DNA of 64,000 nucleotides from CBDDIP01 sp965279405 (GCA_965279405.1 OZ257157.1:3658001-3722000), one strand, 5' to 3'; shown: positions 23,781 to 32,109, counted from the stretch's first letter. A program made the numbers and translations. The notes: generated by a model not told the origin, from the letters alone.

Positions 23781-26303
23781 ATGATCGACCCACCGTCACC
23801 TGCCCGCCGCGCAGGGCGTCGCGCGCCGACCGTCGAACGCTGGGTCGACGTCCGTCGTCGGTTCGACGAGCAGGTCCACTCGGACCCGGCGCGGGTGGTC
23901 GAGGACGGCCGCACCCAGCTGGGTGATCCCACGCTGGACGTCGCATCGCAGAGCGAGGTGTGGTCCGCGATCGGTCGGGCCCTGTACGAGCTGGGCGACA
24001 TGCGACGGGCCCCGACGGCGATGCGTCGTGCGCTCGACGTCGATGCCGACGGCGACCCGGCGCGCCTGGCGACGGTTCGGATGAGCGCCGCCGTCGTGCT
24101 GGCCGAGGACGGCGACGTGCCCACCGCGTTGGAGCAGCTCGACCTGGCCGGCGCGGCGCTGCCGAACGGCGGAGGAGGGCGAGTGCGTTCGCAGCGCGCG
24201 TACATCCTCCACCACGTCGGTCGTCTCGACGAGGCGCTGGCGGCGGCCAACGATGCGGCCCAGTGGTTGCGTCGTGAACGCGATCAGCTCGGCCTGCTGC
24301 GGCTCTCGGTCATCCGCGCCCTGGTCAACCTGCAACGCGCCCAGCTGCCTGCGGCCGAGCGCGAGTTGATCCGTGCCGGCCGCGCCGCCGACCGGCTCGG
24401 CCAGCGGATCATCGCCGCGGGCGTTCGCGCCAACCTCGGCGTCGTCCGTGCTCGGCGCGGCGCCATCGCCGAGGCACTCGAGCTGTTCGCCGAGGCGGAG
24501 GTCGGCTACGAGGCGGCAGGGCGCCCGCGGCGGATGATGGCCATCCTCGAGATGGATCGTGCCGAGGCGCTGCTGCGCGCCGGTTCGTTCCGGCCGGCCG
24601 TGGCCGCAGCGGAGGTCGCGCTGGCGCACGCCGCGAGCAGCGCGAACGCGGTGTGCGTCGGCGATGCGCAGCTGCTGCTGGCCCGCGTGCACCTGGCGGC
24701 TGGCGACGAGCGCGGTGCGCGCCGCGCCGCGACCGACGCGGCGCGCACGTTCACCACGACGGGTCGCGGCGCGATGGCGGTGCAGGCGCGCACCGTGTCG
24801 TTGCACGCATCGCTGCGCTCGGTCGACGGTCGCGCCGAGGCGCGGCGGTTGCTCGAGAGGTCCCGGCGGCTGGTGGTGCGCGTCGAGCGTCACGGTTGGT
24901 ACGACATCGGCGACGAGATGCGCGCCGCACGACTGCGGGCGGCGCTGCGCGTCGGCCTGCTCGAGGACATCGATGACGACGTTGCCGCGCTCACTGCTCG
25001 CGCCGTGCGGGGTTCCGCCGTCAGCGTCGCACGCGGTCGGTACGCGGCGGCGGTGCGCGCTGCTCGCGAGGGCGATCGCCCGGCAGCGGTGCGTGCCGCG
25101 ATCCAGGGTCTCCGCGTGGTCGACGCGCGACGGGCCGATGATGCTGACGTGCTCGTCCGCTCCGGGCTGTCGGACGTCGGTGACGATCTCGCGTCGCTGG
25201 GGCTGCGGCTCGCGGTCGCGGGGCGGCGACCCGGTGACGTGCTGATGTGGGGTGAGCGGACTCGCGTGCGACGTGCGGGTGGTCCGACGCCGCCGCTGGC
25301 GGCGCTGCGTGCAGCGCTCGGGCCGCACTCGTTGGCGTCGTTCGTGATCGACGACGACCGGGTGTGGGCAGCGGTGCTCACCGGCCGGCGGTCGGACCTG
25401 ATCGACGTCGCGGCTGCAGCCGATGTCGATCACGCGTTGCAGCAGCTGCGGTCGTGGCAGCTGCGTTGCGTTCAGGGGACGCCGCCGGCTGACAGCAGTG
25501 GCGGGCGGCGTCTGCTCGAGCGGATCGACGCGCTGCTGATCGCGCCGTTGCGCTCGGCGCTCGGAGCGACCGGTCGAGTGGTGGTCGTCCCATCGGGATC
25601 GTTGGTCGCCGTGCCATGGGGTGCGCTGCCCTCGTTGACGTCGCGAACGGTGTCGGTGGCGACCAGCTCGGTCCAGTGGTTGGCCACCGAGGAGGGTCGG
25701 GCCGCGATCGGTGATGGCATCGAGTTGATCATCGGCCCCGACCTCGCCGGGACGGGGCCGGAGCGCACGGCGGTGCGACGACTGGACCCACGGGCGCGCG
25801 TCGTGTCCGGACGGCGGGCGAACGCCGCAGCGGTGGCCCGCGCGTTGCACCAGCGCGACGTCGTGCACATCGCCGCGCACGGCCGGTTCCGCGCGGATCA
25901 GCCGTTGCTGTCCACGCTGCGCCTGCGCGACGGCGACGACGTCGTCGAGCAACCGATGCAGACGGTGATCGGGTCGTCCACTGCGGCGCGCCTCGTCGTG
26001 CTGTCCAGCTGCGAGGCCGGCGCACACGCGGACGAACCGGGCTCCGGTGGTGTCGGCCTGGCGGGCCTGCTGTTGGACAGCGGCGCCCGCTCCGTCGTCG
26101 CTCCGTTGGTCCCCGTGCCGGACGTGTGGTGCGGTCGGTTCGTGGCCGAGGTGCACGGCGTGCTCGCTCACGGCGCGGACGTCGGCACCGCCGTGGCCGA
26201 GGTGCGTCAACGATGGCTGGCCGACGACGCGGCACTGCCATGGACGACCGCCTGCGCCTTCGCCGTCTTCGGCAGTGCCACCACCACCCTGACCCCACCC
26301 TGA
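23781..26303 (+). CDS. TPR-CHAT domain protease
   Basis: An 840-residue protein. Residues about 40-450 are helical repeats of TPR type (for example DEALAAANDAAQWLRRE and ALELFAEAEVGYEAAGRPRR), and about 520-840 form a CHAT domain, a caspase/separase-fold cysteine protease. The catalytic pair is visible: His700 in VVHIAAHGRF and Cys744 in VVLSSCEAGAH. The CHAT end is complete (WTTACAFAVFGS). ATG 23781 is the only good start. TPR-CHAT proteins act as regulated proteases in bacterial conflict systems. In type III-E CRISPR, TPR-CHAT (Csx29) cleaves Csx30, which otherwise inhibits a sigma factor. The neighbouring sigma factor and small protein suggest a comparable circuit without CRISPR. Confidence 0.92.
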   Translation: MIDPPSPARRAGRRAPTVERWVDVRRRFDEQVHSDPARVVEDGRTQLGDPTLDVASQSEVWSAIGRALYELGDMRRAPTAMRRALDVDADGDPARLATVRMSAAVVLAEDGDVPTALEQLDLAGAALPNGGGGRVRSQRAYILHHVGRLDEALAAANDAAQWLRRERDQLGLLRLSVIRALVNLQRAQLPAAERELIRAGRAADRLGQRIIAAGVRANLGVVRARRGAIAEALELFAEAEVGYEAAGRPRRMMAILEMDRAEALLRAGSFRPAVAAAEVALAHAASSANAVCVGDAQLLLARVHLAAGDERGARRAATDAARTFTTTGRGAMAVQARTVSLHASLRSVDGRAEARRLLERSRRLVVRVERHGWYDIGDEMRAARLRAALRVGLLEDIDDDVAALTARAVRGSAVSVARGRYAAAVRAAREGDRPAAVRAAIQGLRVVDARRADDADVLVRSGLSDVGDDLASLGLRLAVAGRRPGDVLMWGERTRVRRAGGPTPPLAALRAALGPHSLASFVIDDDRVWAAVLTGRRSDLIDVAAAADVDHALQQLRSWQLRCVQGTPPADSSGGRRLLERIDALLIAPLRSALGATGRVVVVPSGSLVAVPWGALPSLTSRTVSVATSSVQWLATEEGRAAIGDGIELIIGPDLAGTGPERTAVRRLDPRARVVSGRRANAAAVARALHQRDVVHIAAHGRFRADQPLLSTLRLRDGDDVVEQPMQTVIGSSTAARLVVLSSCEAGAHADEPGSGGVGLAGLLLDSGARSVVAPLVPVPDVWCGRFVAEVHGVLAHGADVGTAVAEVRQRWLADDAALPWTTACAFAVFGSATTTLTPP

Positions 26304-26310
26304 CCCGCAC

Positions 26311-26355
26311 CGTTTGATCGCAACCCCACCGTGACGGTGGACGAGCGATCAAACG
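26311..26355. terminator. Nested hairpin after CHAT gene
   Basis: CGTTTGATCGC at 26311 pairs with GCGATCAAACG at 26345, and inside it CCACCG pairs with CGGTGG around a 3-nt loop. It starts 8 bp after the CHAT stop and is the likely terminator. The TTTGATCG flank matches the hairpin at 3488. Confidence 0.7.
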
Positions 26356-26535
26356 CACGGAAGGCCGAAGGCCCGAGGCCGGTCGCGGTCGACACGTCAG
26401 CCGGGGCGAGTGCCGAAGCTTGCGGAGGCAGCGAGCACGGAAGGCCGAAGACGGTCGCGGTCGCGGTCGACACGTCAGCCGGGGCGAGTGCCGAAGCTTG
26501 CGGAGGCAGCGAGCACGGAAGGCCGAAGGCCGGAG
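26356..26535. repeat. Tandem 78-80 bp direct repeats
   Basis: CACGGAAGGCCGAAG recurs at 26356, 26436 and 26514. The units between share GTCGACACGTCAGCCGGGGC, an AAGCTT and GGAGGCAGCGAG, with small differences near the start. Two full units and a partial third. The spacing and lack of unique spacers rule out CRISPR. Confidence 0.85.
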
Positions 26536-26553
26536 CAACTGACGGCCCAGCAG

Positions 26554-26581
26554 CCGCGGGTGACGCCGTTGTCACCCGCGG
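26554..26581. terminator. Perfect 11-bp hairpin
   Basis: CCGCGGGTGAC pairs perfectly with GTCACCCGCGG across a 6-nt loop. No T-run follows. It could be a terminator or a protein site in the convergent interval. Confidence 0.45.
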
Positions 26582-26743
26582 CCGGGGTCCTGTTCCCGCG
26601 CAACCGCACACGCCTGTCGACGAACCACGGTGCCCGCCCGAGCACCCAGACCCACCGGGCCGGGGGGAGACCGTCGTGGTCTGGATGCTCGGCGTTCCCG
26701 CCTGTTGTTCGTTGCACCGACGTACGAGCACACAGAGCGGTTC

Positions 26744-26766
26744 GGTTCGCGACAGATACGCGAACC
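26744..26766 (-). terminator. Hairpin after HAD gene
   Basis: GGTTCGCG and CGCGAACC form a perfect 8-bp stem with a 7-nt loop, about a dozen bases past the stop of the reverse-strand HAD gene. Position suggests a terminator. Confidence 0.5.
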
Positions 26767-26778
26767 GAGAGGATTTCT

Positions 26779-27480
26779 TCAGCCGACGAGCAGCTCGATC
26801 AGTCCGGCGAGATCGGTGAGGTCGGCGACGGCCGCGTCCGGCTCCAGCGCGGCGAGGCCGGCCAGCTCGTGCGTGCCGGTGGCGACGAGGAGGCAACGAA
26901 CCCCGTTGTCGCGGGCGCATCGCAGATCACGAGGGGTGTCACCGATGACCCACGTGCGCTCGTCGGGCACGTGGTGTCCGGCTGCGGCGAGGCGAGCTCG
27001 CGAGACGCGAACGAGTTCGGCGCGCAGGTGGTGGTCGCTGCCGTAGCCGCCGAGCTCGAGCTGCAGGTGCGCATCGACGGCGGCGCCGCGGACCTTGCGG
27101 CGAGCGACGCCTTCGATGTTGCCGGTGACCACGGTCTGCACGGCGCCGCACTCGTGCAGGGCGTCGAGCAGCGCATGCACACCGGGGCGAGCGTCGGTCA
27201 GCGTGGCGAACTCGGCCTCGTTGGCCGCGTAGAGCGCATCGACCCGAGCGAGCAGCTGCTGAACGAGCGACGGGTCGCCGTCGGCCGGTCGTTCGTGTCC
27301 GGCGGCGGTCAGCACCATCTCGGCGATCGTCGGATCCGTCTGACCACTCATGTCGAAGGGTCCGCGAGGGAACGGTTGCCCGGTGAGCTCCAGCAGCGCG
27401 TCACGGAAGCAGCGAACGCCCGTTCCAGCGGCTCGCAGCAGGGTGCCGTCGATGTCCCAGAGGATGGCTGCGGCGGGCAT
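26779..27480 (-). CDS. HAD superfamily hydrolase
   Basis: A 233-residue HAD phosphatase. Motif I is ILWDIDGTLL at the N-terminus, motif II TVVTGNIEG, motif III an Arg/Lys region near RARLAAAGHHV, and motif IV WVIGDTPRDLRCARDNGV. A helical cap (residues about 15-100) resembles phosphoglycolate phosphatase. ATG 27480 keeps motif I close to the N-terminus; ATG 27498 would add six residues. The substrate is unknown. Converges on the repeat-rich interval. Confidence 0.88.
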   Translation of the reverse strand: MPAAAILWDIDGTLLRAAGTGVRCFRDALLELTGQPFPRGPFDMSGQTDPTIAEMVLTAAGHERPADGDPSLVQQLLARVDALYAANEAEFATLTDARPGVHALLDALHECGAVQTVVTGNIEGVARRKVRGAAVDAHLQLELGGYGSDHHLRAELVRVSRARLAAAGHHVPDERTWVIGDTPRDLRCARDNGVRCLLVATGTHELAGLAALEPDAAVADLTDLAGLIELLVG

Positions 27481-27599
27481 GGGCCGAGATGTTGGCACGC
27501 CGCCGAGCGGACCGGCGTGTATCAGCGTCCTGATCCATCCCTCTGTGGCCCTGTGGAGCGACGTTCCCGACGGCTCCCCGGACGAAGGATGTGCTCGTG

Positions 27600-28982
27600 A
27601 TGAAACGGATCATCGACTTCTCGGCCTTTGAACACCTGCTGCCGGCTTCGAGCGGCGAGTACGCCGTGTTCCAACCGCTCAGCGGATGGCGGTCGCAGCG
27701 GATGGCGGGTCCTTTGGCCGCCGGGTTCCACGACGACCTGCTGGCGGTCTCCGGGGCGCTCGACCTCGACACGCCGCGCGATCGCTGGGAGGTTGCCCGC
27801 CTCGAGGCGGTTCGCTCGTTCCGTGATCCGCTCGACTACGTCGATCCCTTCGGCGACATCGATCGCGGCAGCCTGTCGCCGATCGGCATCGTCCACCTCT
27901 TCCGTCGTGACGAGTACGAGCTGGATCGGGTGCTCGGCGCATCGATCGGTCAGGTGTCGGTGGCACCGTCGTCGTCGCTCGATCTCATCGACGACGAGGG
28001 TCACGCGTTCGAGGCGGACGACGAAGATCTCGGCGTTGCGTCGGCCGGCATGCGTCGGCAGTGGGTGGTGCCCCGTTCGGGCGCCGCACCGAGCCTCGAC
28101 CTGGTCGCACTGCGCGTTGCGGCACGGGCGCACATCCACCGCTGGACCCGCCGCCATGCAGGTCCCTCCGCAAGCGGCGCCGGTGCACGTCGGCCGCGGC
28201 TGCGTCCTGCGGTCGACGGCGTCGATGCGACGACACGCGTGCTGCTGCGCAACCCCGGTCGGCGGATGACGACGTACGACCTTCGGCAGGTGATGCGGCG
28301 GGTGGGCGTGCAGCTGCAGGACGTCGGCGCAGCCCTGTGCTGGCAGGTGGTGGTGGTCAGCGATGGTGAGGCGCCGTTCCGCGACATCGTCGACGATCTG
28401 TTGCGCACCGGCATCCCGAACCCGAGCGAGACGAGTGGCGACGCGGTCGCGACGCTCCTGCACGCGCTGTTCGACATCGAGCGGTTGCACAGCCAGCCCG
28501 AGACCCGCGCCGGCGACGCCGACGATGCTCCCGCTCGCCGGCGAGTGCTGCTGCCGATTCGTCACGGACAGGAGCACAACGCGTTGGCGTGGTTGCAGCG
28601 GCTGCACATCGAGGGCGCTGACGGACTCGACGAGACCTACGAGGCCACGGCGTACGAGCGTGCGCTGCTCGGCCGGCCGCACGCGCCCATGAGCGTTCGC
28701 GACGCGCTGTCGCGCTTCGCCGATCTGGTCCAGTCGTGGAACGGCGAGCTGATGGTCGATGGCGAGGTCAGCGGGGCACCAGGGTCGCGGGGCTTCCGTC
28801 ACCTTGCCGATGGGTTCCGCCCGCAGCCGTCCGGTGCCCCGACCGAGGTGTTCGATCAGTGGGTCGACGTTCGCCCGACGGCGTCGGTGGTCCCGGTGGA
28901 GGTGCTGTTCTCGCTGTCCGACATGGACGACCTCGACGACGACGCCCCGGTGCGCTCACTGAACCTTGCATCTGGCGCCTGA
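27600..28982 (+). CDS. Unrecognised 460-residue protein
   Basis: A soluble protein with no signal peptide or transmembrane helix and no motif I know. It starts at ATG 27600 with GAAGGA about 12 bp upstream. The N-terminal part (RIIDFSAFEHLLPASSGEYAVFQPLSGW) seems globular; the middle is rich in Arg (RWTRRHAGPSASGAG); the C-terminal third (DALSRFADLVQSWN to FSLSDMDDLDDD) ends acidic. Codon pattern matches neighbours, so it is a real gene. Followed 52 bp later by the kinase/oxidoreductase fusion. Function unknown. Confidence 0.8.
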   Translation: MKRIIDFSAFEHLLPASSGEYAVFQPLSGWRSQRMAGPLAAGFHDDLLAVSGALDLDTPRDRWEVARLEAVRSFRDPLDYVDPFGDIDRGSLSPIGIVHLFRRDEYELDRVLGASIGQVSVAPSSSLDLIDDEGHAFEADDEDLGVASAGMRRQWVVPRSGAAPSLDLVALRVAARAHIHRWTRRHAGPSASGAGARRPRLRPAVDGVDATTRVLLRNPGRRMTTYDLRQVMRRVGVQLQDVGAALCWQVVVVSDGEAPFRDIVDDLLRTGIPNPSETSGDAVATLLHALFDIERLHSQPETRAGDADDAPARRRVLLPIRHGQEHNALAWLQRLHIEGADGLDETYEATAYERALLGRPHAPMSVRDALSRFADLVQSWNGELMVDGEVSGAPGSRGFRHLADGFRPQPSGAPTEVFDQWVDVRPTASVVPVEVLFSLSDMDDLDDDAPVRSLNLASGA

Positions 28983-29034
28983 CACAGCGACCCGTTCGAT
29001 CCGCTGATCAGGCCGGTCGTGGCAGGATCGAGCC

Positions 29035-30537
29035 GTGCTGGAACTGCCGTCGCCGTCACTGATCGTGCTCGTCGGCCCGCCCGGATCCGGCAAGAGCACG
29101 TGGGCCGCGCAGCTGGAGGCGTCGGTGGTGTCCAGCGATGCCCTGCGCGCCCTCACGGGTGAAGGTGAGCACGACCTGCGGGCGTCGGTCGACGCGTTCG
29201 CCGTGCTCGATGACGTCGTCGAGCGGCGGATGAAACGCCGGCTGACGACCGTGATCGATTCGCTCGGCACCGACCCGCAACGACGGACGACGTGGCGCGC
29301 GCTCGCCGAGCGCCACGGCGTGCCGTGCGTTGCGGTGATCTTCGACGTTCCCGCCGCCCAGGTGCGCAAGCAGAACCGGTCGCGCCCGGAGCGAGTGCCG
29401 GACGAGGTGTTGCGCAAGCAGCTCGCCGAGTGGCCGGGCGTGGTGGACGCCGTGCGATCCGAGCCCTTCCACGCCGTGCACGTCGCCGAGTCGACCACGC
29501 CGGCGGCGGTCGTTCCGCCGTCGATGATGCGCCGCGCCGCTGGTGCCGTCGGGCCCGCTGCGGCGAGCGTCGAGCCCGGAACGGGCCGGCTGCAGTTCGG
29601 CCTGCAGCTGCCCCGGTTCGTGCTCCCCGGCGGGCCGCCGGCGATGGGCGCCCAGCTCCGGGCGATCGCCGCCGCGGCAGACCGCGCGGGGCTGGACAGC
29701 CTGTGGGTGATGGATCACTTCCGTCAGATCCCGATGATGGGGCCCGCGTGGGAGGACATGCTGGAGAGCTGGACGACGCTCGCTCATCTCGCGGCGTGCA
29801 CGTCCACCATCCGTCTCGGCACGATGGTCACGGGGATCACGTACCGGAACGTCGGCCACCTCGGCAAGATCGTCGCCACCCTCGACGTGCTGTCGGGCGG
29901 CCGGGCGATCTGCGGCGTCGGACTCGGCTGGTTCGCCGACGAGCATCGCGCCTACGGATGGACGTTCCCGTCCGTGAGTGATCGATACGCGTTGCTCGAG
30001 GACGCGTTGCTGCTGCTGCCACAGCTGTGGGGCAAGGGGGCCAAGCCGTTCCGCGGACGCGTCCTCGACGTTCCCGACACCACCTGCTACCCGCGGCCGT
30101 TGCAGGCGCGCGTGCCGATCCTCGTCGGCGGTTCGGGCGAGCGACGCACCCTGCGCCTCGTTGCCGCGCACGCCGACGCGTGCAACCTGTTCGGCGAGCC
30201 GGACGTCGTCGCCAGGAAGGTTGCCGTGCTGCGTTCCCACTGCGCCGAGCTCGGTCGCGATCCGGCGGAGATCTCGGTCACCCACCTGTCCACCGCACTG
30301 GTCGCCGATGACGCGGCAGGTCTGCGCGACGCGGTTCGTCGTACGTGTCCACCGCGGCGTTCACCCGAGCAACATGCCGCCGCCGTCCACGCCGGCACCA
30401 TCGAGCAGCACGTCGACCGAGTGGCCCGACTGGTTGCCGCCGGCGTCGATCACGTCATCGTCAGCCTGCCGGACATCGAAGATCCCGCCGCCGTCGGCCG
30501 GTGGGCGGCGGTTGCCTCCGCTACTCGGCAGCGCTGA
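29035..30537 (+). CDS. P-loop kinase fused to F420-type LLM oxidoreductase
   Basis: A 500-residue two-domain protein. Residues about 1-160 form an AAA/zeta-toxin-like P-loop kinase (VGPPGSGKST at about 12-21, SSDALRALTGEGEHD, and DSLGTDPQRRTTW). Residues about 183-500 form a luciferase-like monooxygenase domain of the F420-dependent LLM class (QFGLQLPRF, SLWVMDHFRQIPMMG, LGTMVTGITYRNVGHLGKIVATLDVLSGGR and PILVGGSGERRTLRLVA). The kinase may phosphorylate a small molecule or nucleic acid end; the second part should do F420H2-dependent reduction. Start at GTG 29035. The 3' end overlaps the convergent TetR gene by 17 bp. Confidence 0.9.
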   Translation: MLELPSPSLIVLVGPPGSGKSTWAAQLEASVVSSDALRALTGEGEHDLRASVDAFAVLDDVVERRMKRRLTTVIDSLGTDPQRRTTWRALAERHGVPCVAVIFDVPAAQVRKQNRSRPERVPDEVLRKQLAEWPGVVDAVRSEPFHAVHVAESTTPAAVVPPSMMRRAAGAVGPAAASVEPGTGRLQFGLQLPRFVLPGGPPAMGAQLRAIAAAADRAGLDSLWVMDHFRQIPMMGPAWEDMLESWTTLAHLAACTSTIRLGTMVTGITYRNVGHLGKIVATLDVLSGGRAICGVGLGWFADEHRAYGWTFPSVSDRYALLEDALLLLPQLWGKGAKPFRGRVLDVPDTTCYPRPLQARVPILVGGSGERRTLRLVAAHADACNLFGEPDVVARKVAVLRSHCAELGRDPAEISVTHLSTALVADDAAGLRDAVRRTCPPRRSPEQHAAAVHAGTIEQHVDRVARLVAAGVDHVIVSLPDIEDPAAVGRWAAVASATRQR

Positions 30538-31075
30538 TCGCCGCGAGAGCCATCGTCCGCAGCAGGTCGGCGAGCGCGGTGCGGTCGCTGCGCGGCAGGT
30601 ACGGCGTGGAGTTGACCAACCCGATCGCAGCCTGCACGGCCATCGCGTGACGAGCCGGCGCGACCGCCGGCGTGAGCTCCTGCAGCACGGAGACCCACAC
30701 GTCGATGTAGCGGCGCTGCAGCAGCCGGACGGTGTGCGCCTGCTCGGTGTCCAGGTGGTGCAGCTCGCGCGCGTGGACGACGATCAGGTCCGGTTCGTCG
30801 AGCGCGAAGGCGACCTGCGCGTCGACCAGGCGGTGCAGCGCGTCGTCGGGCGAGGTCGCCTCGTCGATGCACCGCTGCCCACCGGCGAGCAGCCGTTCGC
30901 TGATGTCGGTGAGCATCCCTGCGAGCAGCGATTGCTTGCCGGGGTAGTGCCAGTAGATGGCGGGGCCCGACACTCCAGCCGCTTCGCCGATGTCGTCGAT
31001 GCTGGTCGCACCGAAGCCGCGCTGGGCGAAGAGCTTGGCGGCCTGCTCGGCGATCATGCGGGCGCGGTCTGCCAC
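30521..31075 (-). CDS. TetR family transcriptional regulator
   Basis: A 184-residue TetR repressor with the helix-turn-helix ATSIDDIGEAAGVSGPAIYWHYPGKQSLL. GTG 31075 (VADRARMIAEQ) is the chosen start; ATG at the MIAEQ codon would drop six residues. Divergent, 42 bp apart, from the alpha/beta hydrolase at 31118, which it may control. Its 3' end overlaps the fusion gene on the other strand. Confidence 0.9.
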   Translation of the reverse strand: MADRARMIAEQAAKLFAQRGFGATSIDDIGEAAGVSGPAIYWHYPGKQSLLAGMLTDISERLLAGGQRCIDEATSPDDALHRLVDAQVAFALDEPDLIVVHARELHHLDTEQAHTVRLLQRRYIDVWVSVLQELTPAVAPARHAMAVQAAIGLVNSTPYLPRSDRTALADLLRTMALAAISAAE

Positions 31076-31117
31076 GGATGGGAACCGTAACGGCAGCGGT
31101 GCGTACGCTCGCAGCCC

Positions 31118-31792
31118 ATGCGCGTCAACGTCGTTCGCCGGGGGGCGGGTGCACCCATCGTGTTCCTCCACGGCATGGGGTCCCTTGCCAGCACGTGGTC
31201 GGCGGTGATGGACATCCTCGCCGATCGATACGAGGTCGTCGCCTTCGACCTGATCGGCCACGGTGCCTCGCCGGTGCCCGATGACCCGGCCGAGTTCACC
31301 CGCGACCGCGCCCTCGAGGACCTCGACGAGGTGCTCGGCTCGCTGGCGTCGCCGGCGGTTCTCGTCGGGCACTCGCTCGGCGGGTACCTCGCACTCGCTC
31401 ATGCGGCCACCCGACCGGGCGTGGCACGCGGTCTGGTGGTGCTGAACACCGGGCCCGGCTACCGCGACGCGGAGAAGCGCGAGCAGTGGAACGAGCGGTC
31501 GCGGCGAAACGCCCATCGGTTCGGCGTGCCCGAACGGGTGGCCACGTTGAACCTGCAGGAGGACTCGGTGGTGATGGACCGGCTGGCCGAGATGCCGGTG
31601 CCCACGCTGGCGCTCGCCGGTGATGCCGATCGGCCGGAGTACACCGGTTCGGGCCAGTACCTGGAGCGCAAGATGCCCAACGCCCGGTTCGTCGCCGTCG
31701 CCGGCGGCGAGCACTCGATGCACGAGGCCACCCACGCGCAGGAGGTCGCCGATCTCATCGACGAGTTCGTGCGGTCGCTCCCCGCCGACTGA
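31118..31792 (+). CDS. Alpha/beta hydrolase
   Basis: A 224-residue alpha/beta hydrolase. HGMGSLASTW forms the oxyanion region, GHSLGGYLALAHA holds the nucleophile Ser, GDADRPEY the acidic residue and GGEHSMHEATH the catalytic His. Likely an esterase or lactonase of unknown substrate. Divergent from the TetR gene. The 317 bp after it hold the RNA-like element described separately. Confidence 0.9.
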   Translation: MRVNVVRRGAGAPIVFLHGMGSLASTWSAVMDILADRYEVVAFDLIGHGASPVPDDPAEFTRDRALEDLDEVLGSLASPAVLVGHSLGGYLALAHAATRPGVARGLVVLNTGPGYRDAEKREQWNERSRRNAHRFGVPERVATLNLQEDSVVMDRLAEMPVPTLALAGDADRPEYTGSGQYLERKMPNARFVAVAGGEHSMHEATHAQEVADLIDEFVRSLPAD

Positions 31793-31900
31793 GGGTTCAC
31801 CCGCGACGGGAGTTCACACAGCCGGAACACAAAATGCCGTGACACGGCCGGGGCCGCGGTGCTTGACTGATCTCACCAGAGAAAGGGGGTGGTCCACATC

Positions 31901-31945
31901 GTGAGTGAACAAATTCGTGGGACTCTGGAGGTGGTTGGCCGCTAG
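31901..31945 (+). CDS. Candidate 14-residue peptide with extended SD
   Basis: GTG start, reads VSEQIRGTLEVVGR, then TAG. The start codon lies 5 bp after a Shine-Dalgarno match that extends across GAAAGGGGGTGGTCC, far longer than normal. The last codons form one arm of a helix, so ribosome position could change the RNA fold. Could be a leader peptide; too short for a family call. Confidence 0.45.
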   Translation: MSEQIRGTLEVVGR

Positions 31946-32057
31946 GTGAACAGGCTGGACGGCCTGGCGAAACCACGCCAACCTCCGCTGCACATCCCGC
32001 CGGAACTCGTCCCGTCGGCGTCGAAAAGGGACGTGCAGTCTCGAAACAGCTTGTGTC

Positions 32058-32085
32058 AACGGCGAGGCCTCCGGGCCTCGCCGTT
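32058..32085 (+). terminator. Perfect 12-bp GC hairpin
   Basis: AACGGCGAGGCC pairs with GGCCTCGCCGTT around TCCG. No T-run follows, which is common in very GC-rich genomes. It lies just before the P-loop kinase gene, as expected of an attenuator or of the 3' end of a small RNA. Confidence 0.7.
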
Positions 32086-32109
32086 GCGCGTTCCCGTAGC
32101 GTTGGATTG

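Larger units (their letters stand above)
26304..26778. other. Gene-free repeat-rich interval
   Basis: About 475 bp between the convergent CHAT and HAD genes. In order it holds a nested hairpin (26311-26355), two and a fraction tandem 78-80 bp repeats (26356-26535), a perfect hairpin (26554-26581), about 160 bp in which I see nothing definite, and a hairpin beside the HAD stop (26744-26766). No credible coding region. Confidence 0.75.
31878..32085 (+). ncRNA. Candidate structured RNA with leader ORF and hairpin
   Basis: GAAAGGGGGTGGTCC at 31881-31895 can pair over 15 nt (two G-U pairs) with the conserved 3' tail of 16S rRNA. After the short ORF at 31901 come possible helices: GGAGGT..TGGC (31927-31939) with GCCAACCTCC (31977-31986), CAGGC/GCCTG (31951/31962) and CTGCAC..CCC (31988-31998) with GGG..GTGCAG (32028-32038). 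A competing GTGGTT/AACCAC pairing excludes the first. The element ends in a perfect 12-bp hairpin at 32058-32085. It may be an attenuator for the gene at 32110 or a free small RNA. Deduced by eye, unsupported by covariation. Confidence 0.5.
31793..32109. other. Intergenic interval with RNA-like element
   Basis: The first 85 bp have a TTGACT at 31863 but no matching -10 box that I can defend, so no promoter is called. A 14-codon ORF with an extended Shine-Dalgarno sequence, three helices and a hairpin occupy 31878-32085. The P-loop kinase starts 24 bp after the hairpin. Confidence 0.6.

Noticed and set aside
23796..26210. Long reverse open frame over the CHAT gene
   Set aside because: Antisense to a complete TPR-CHAT protein with both catalytic residues; the translation looks like a GC artefact.
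26356..26535. Possible CRISPR array
   Set aside because: Units are long and contiguous without unique spacers, and no cas genes are present. The 18-bp array at 23218 is in-frame coding DNA.
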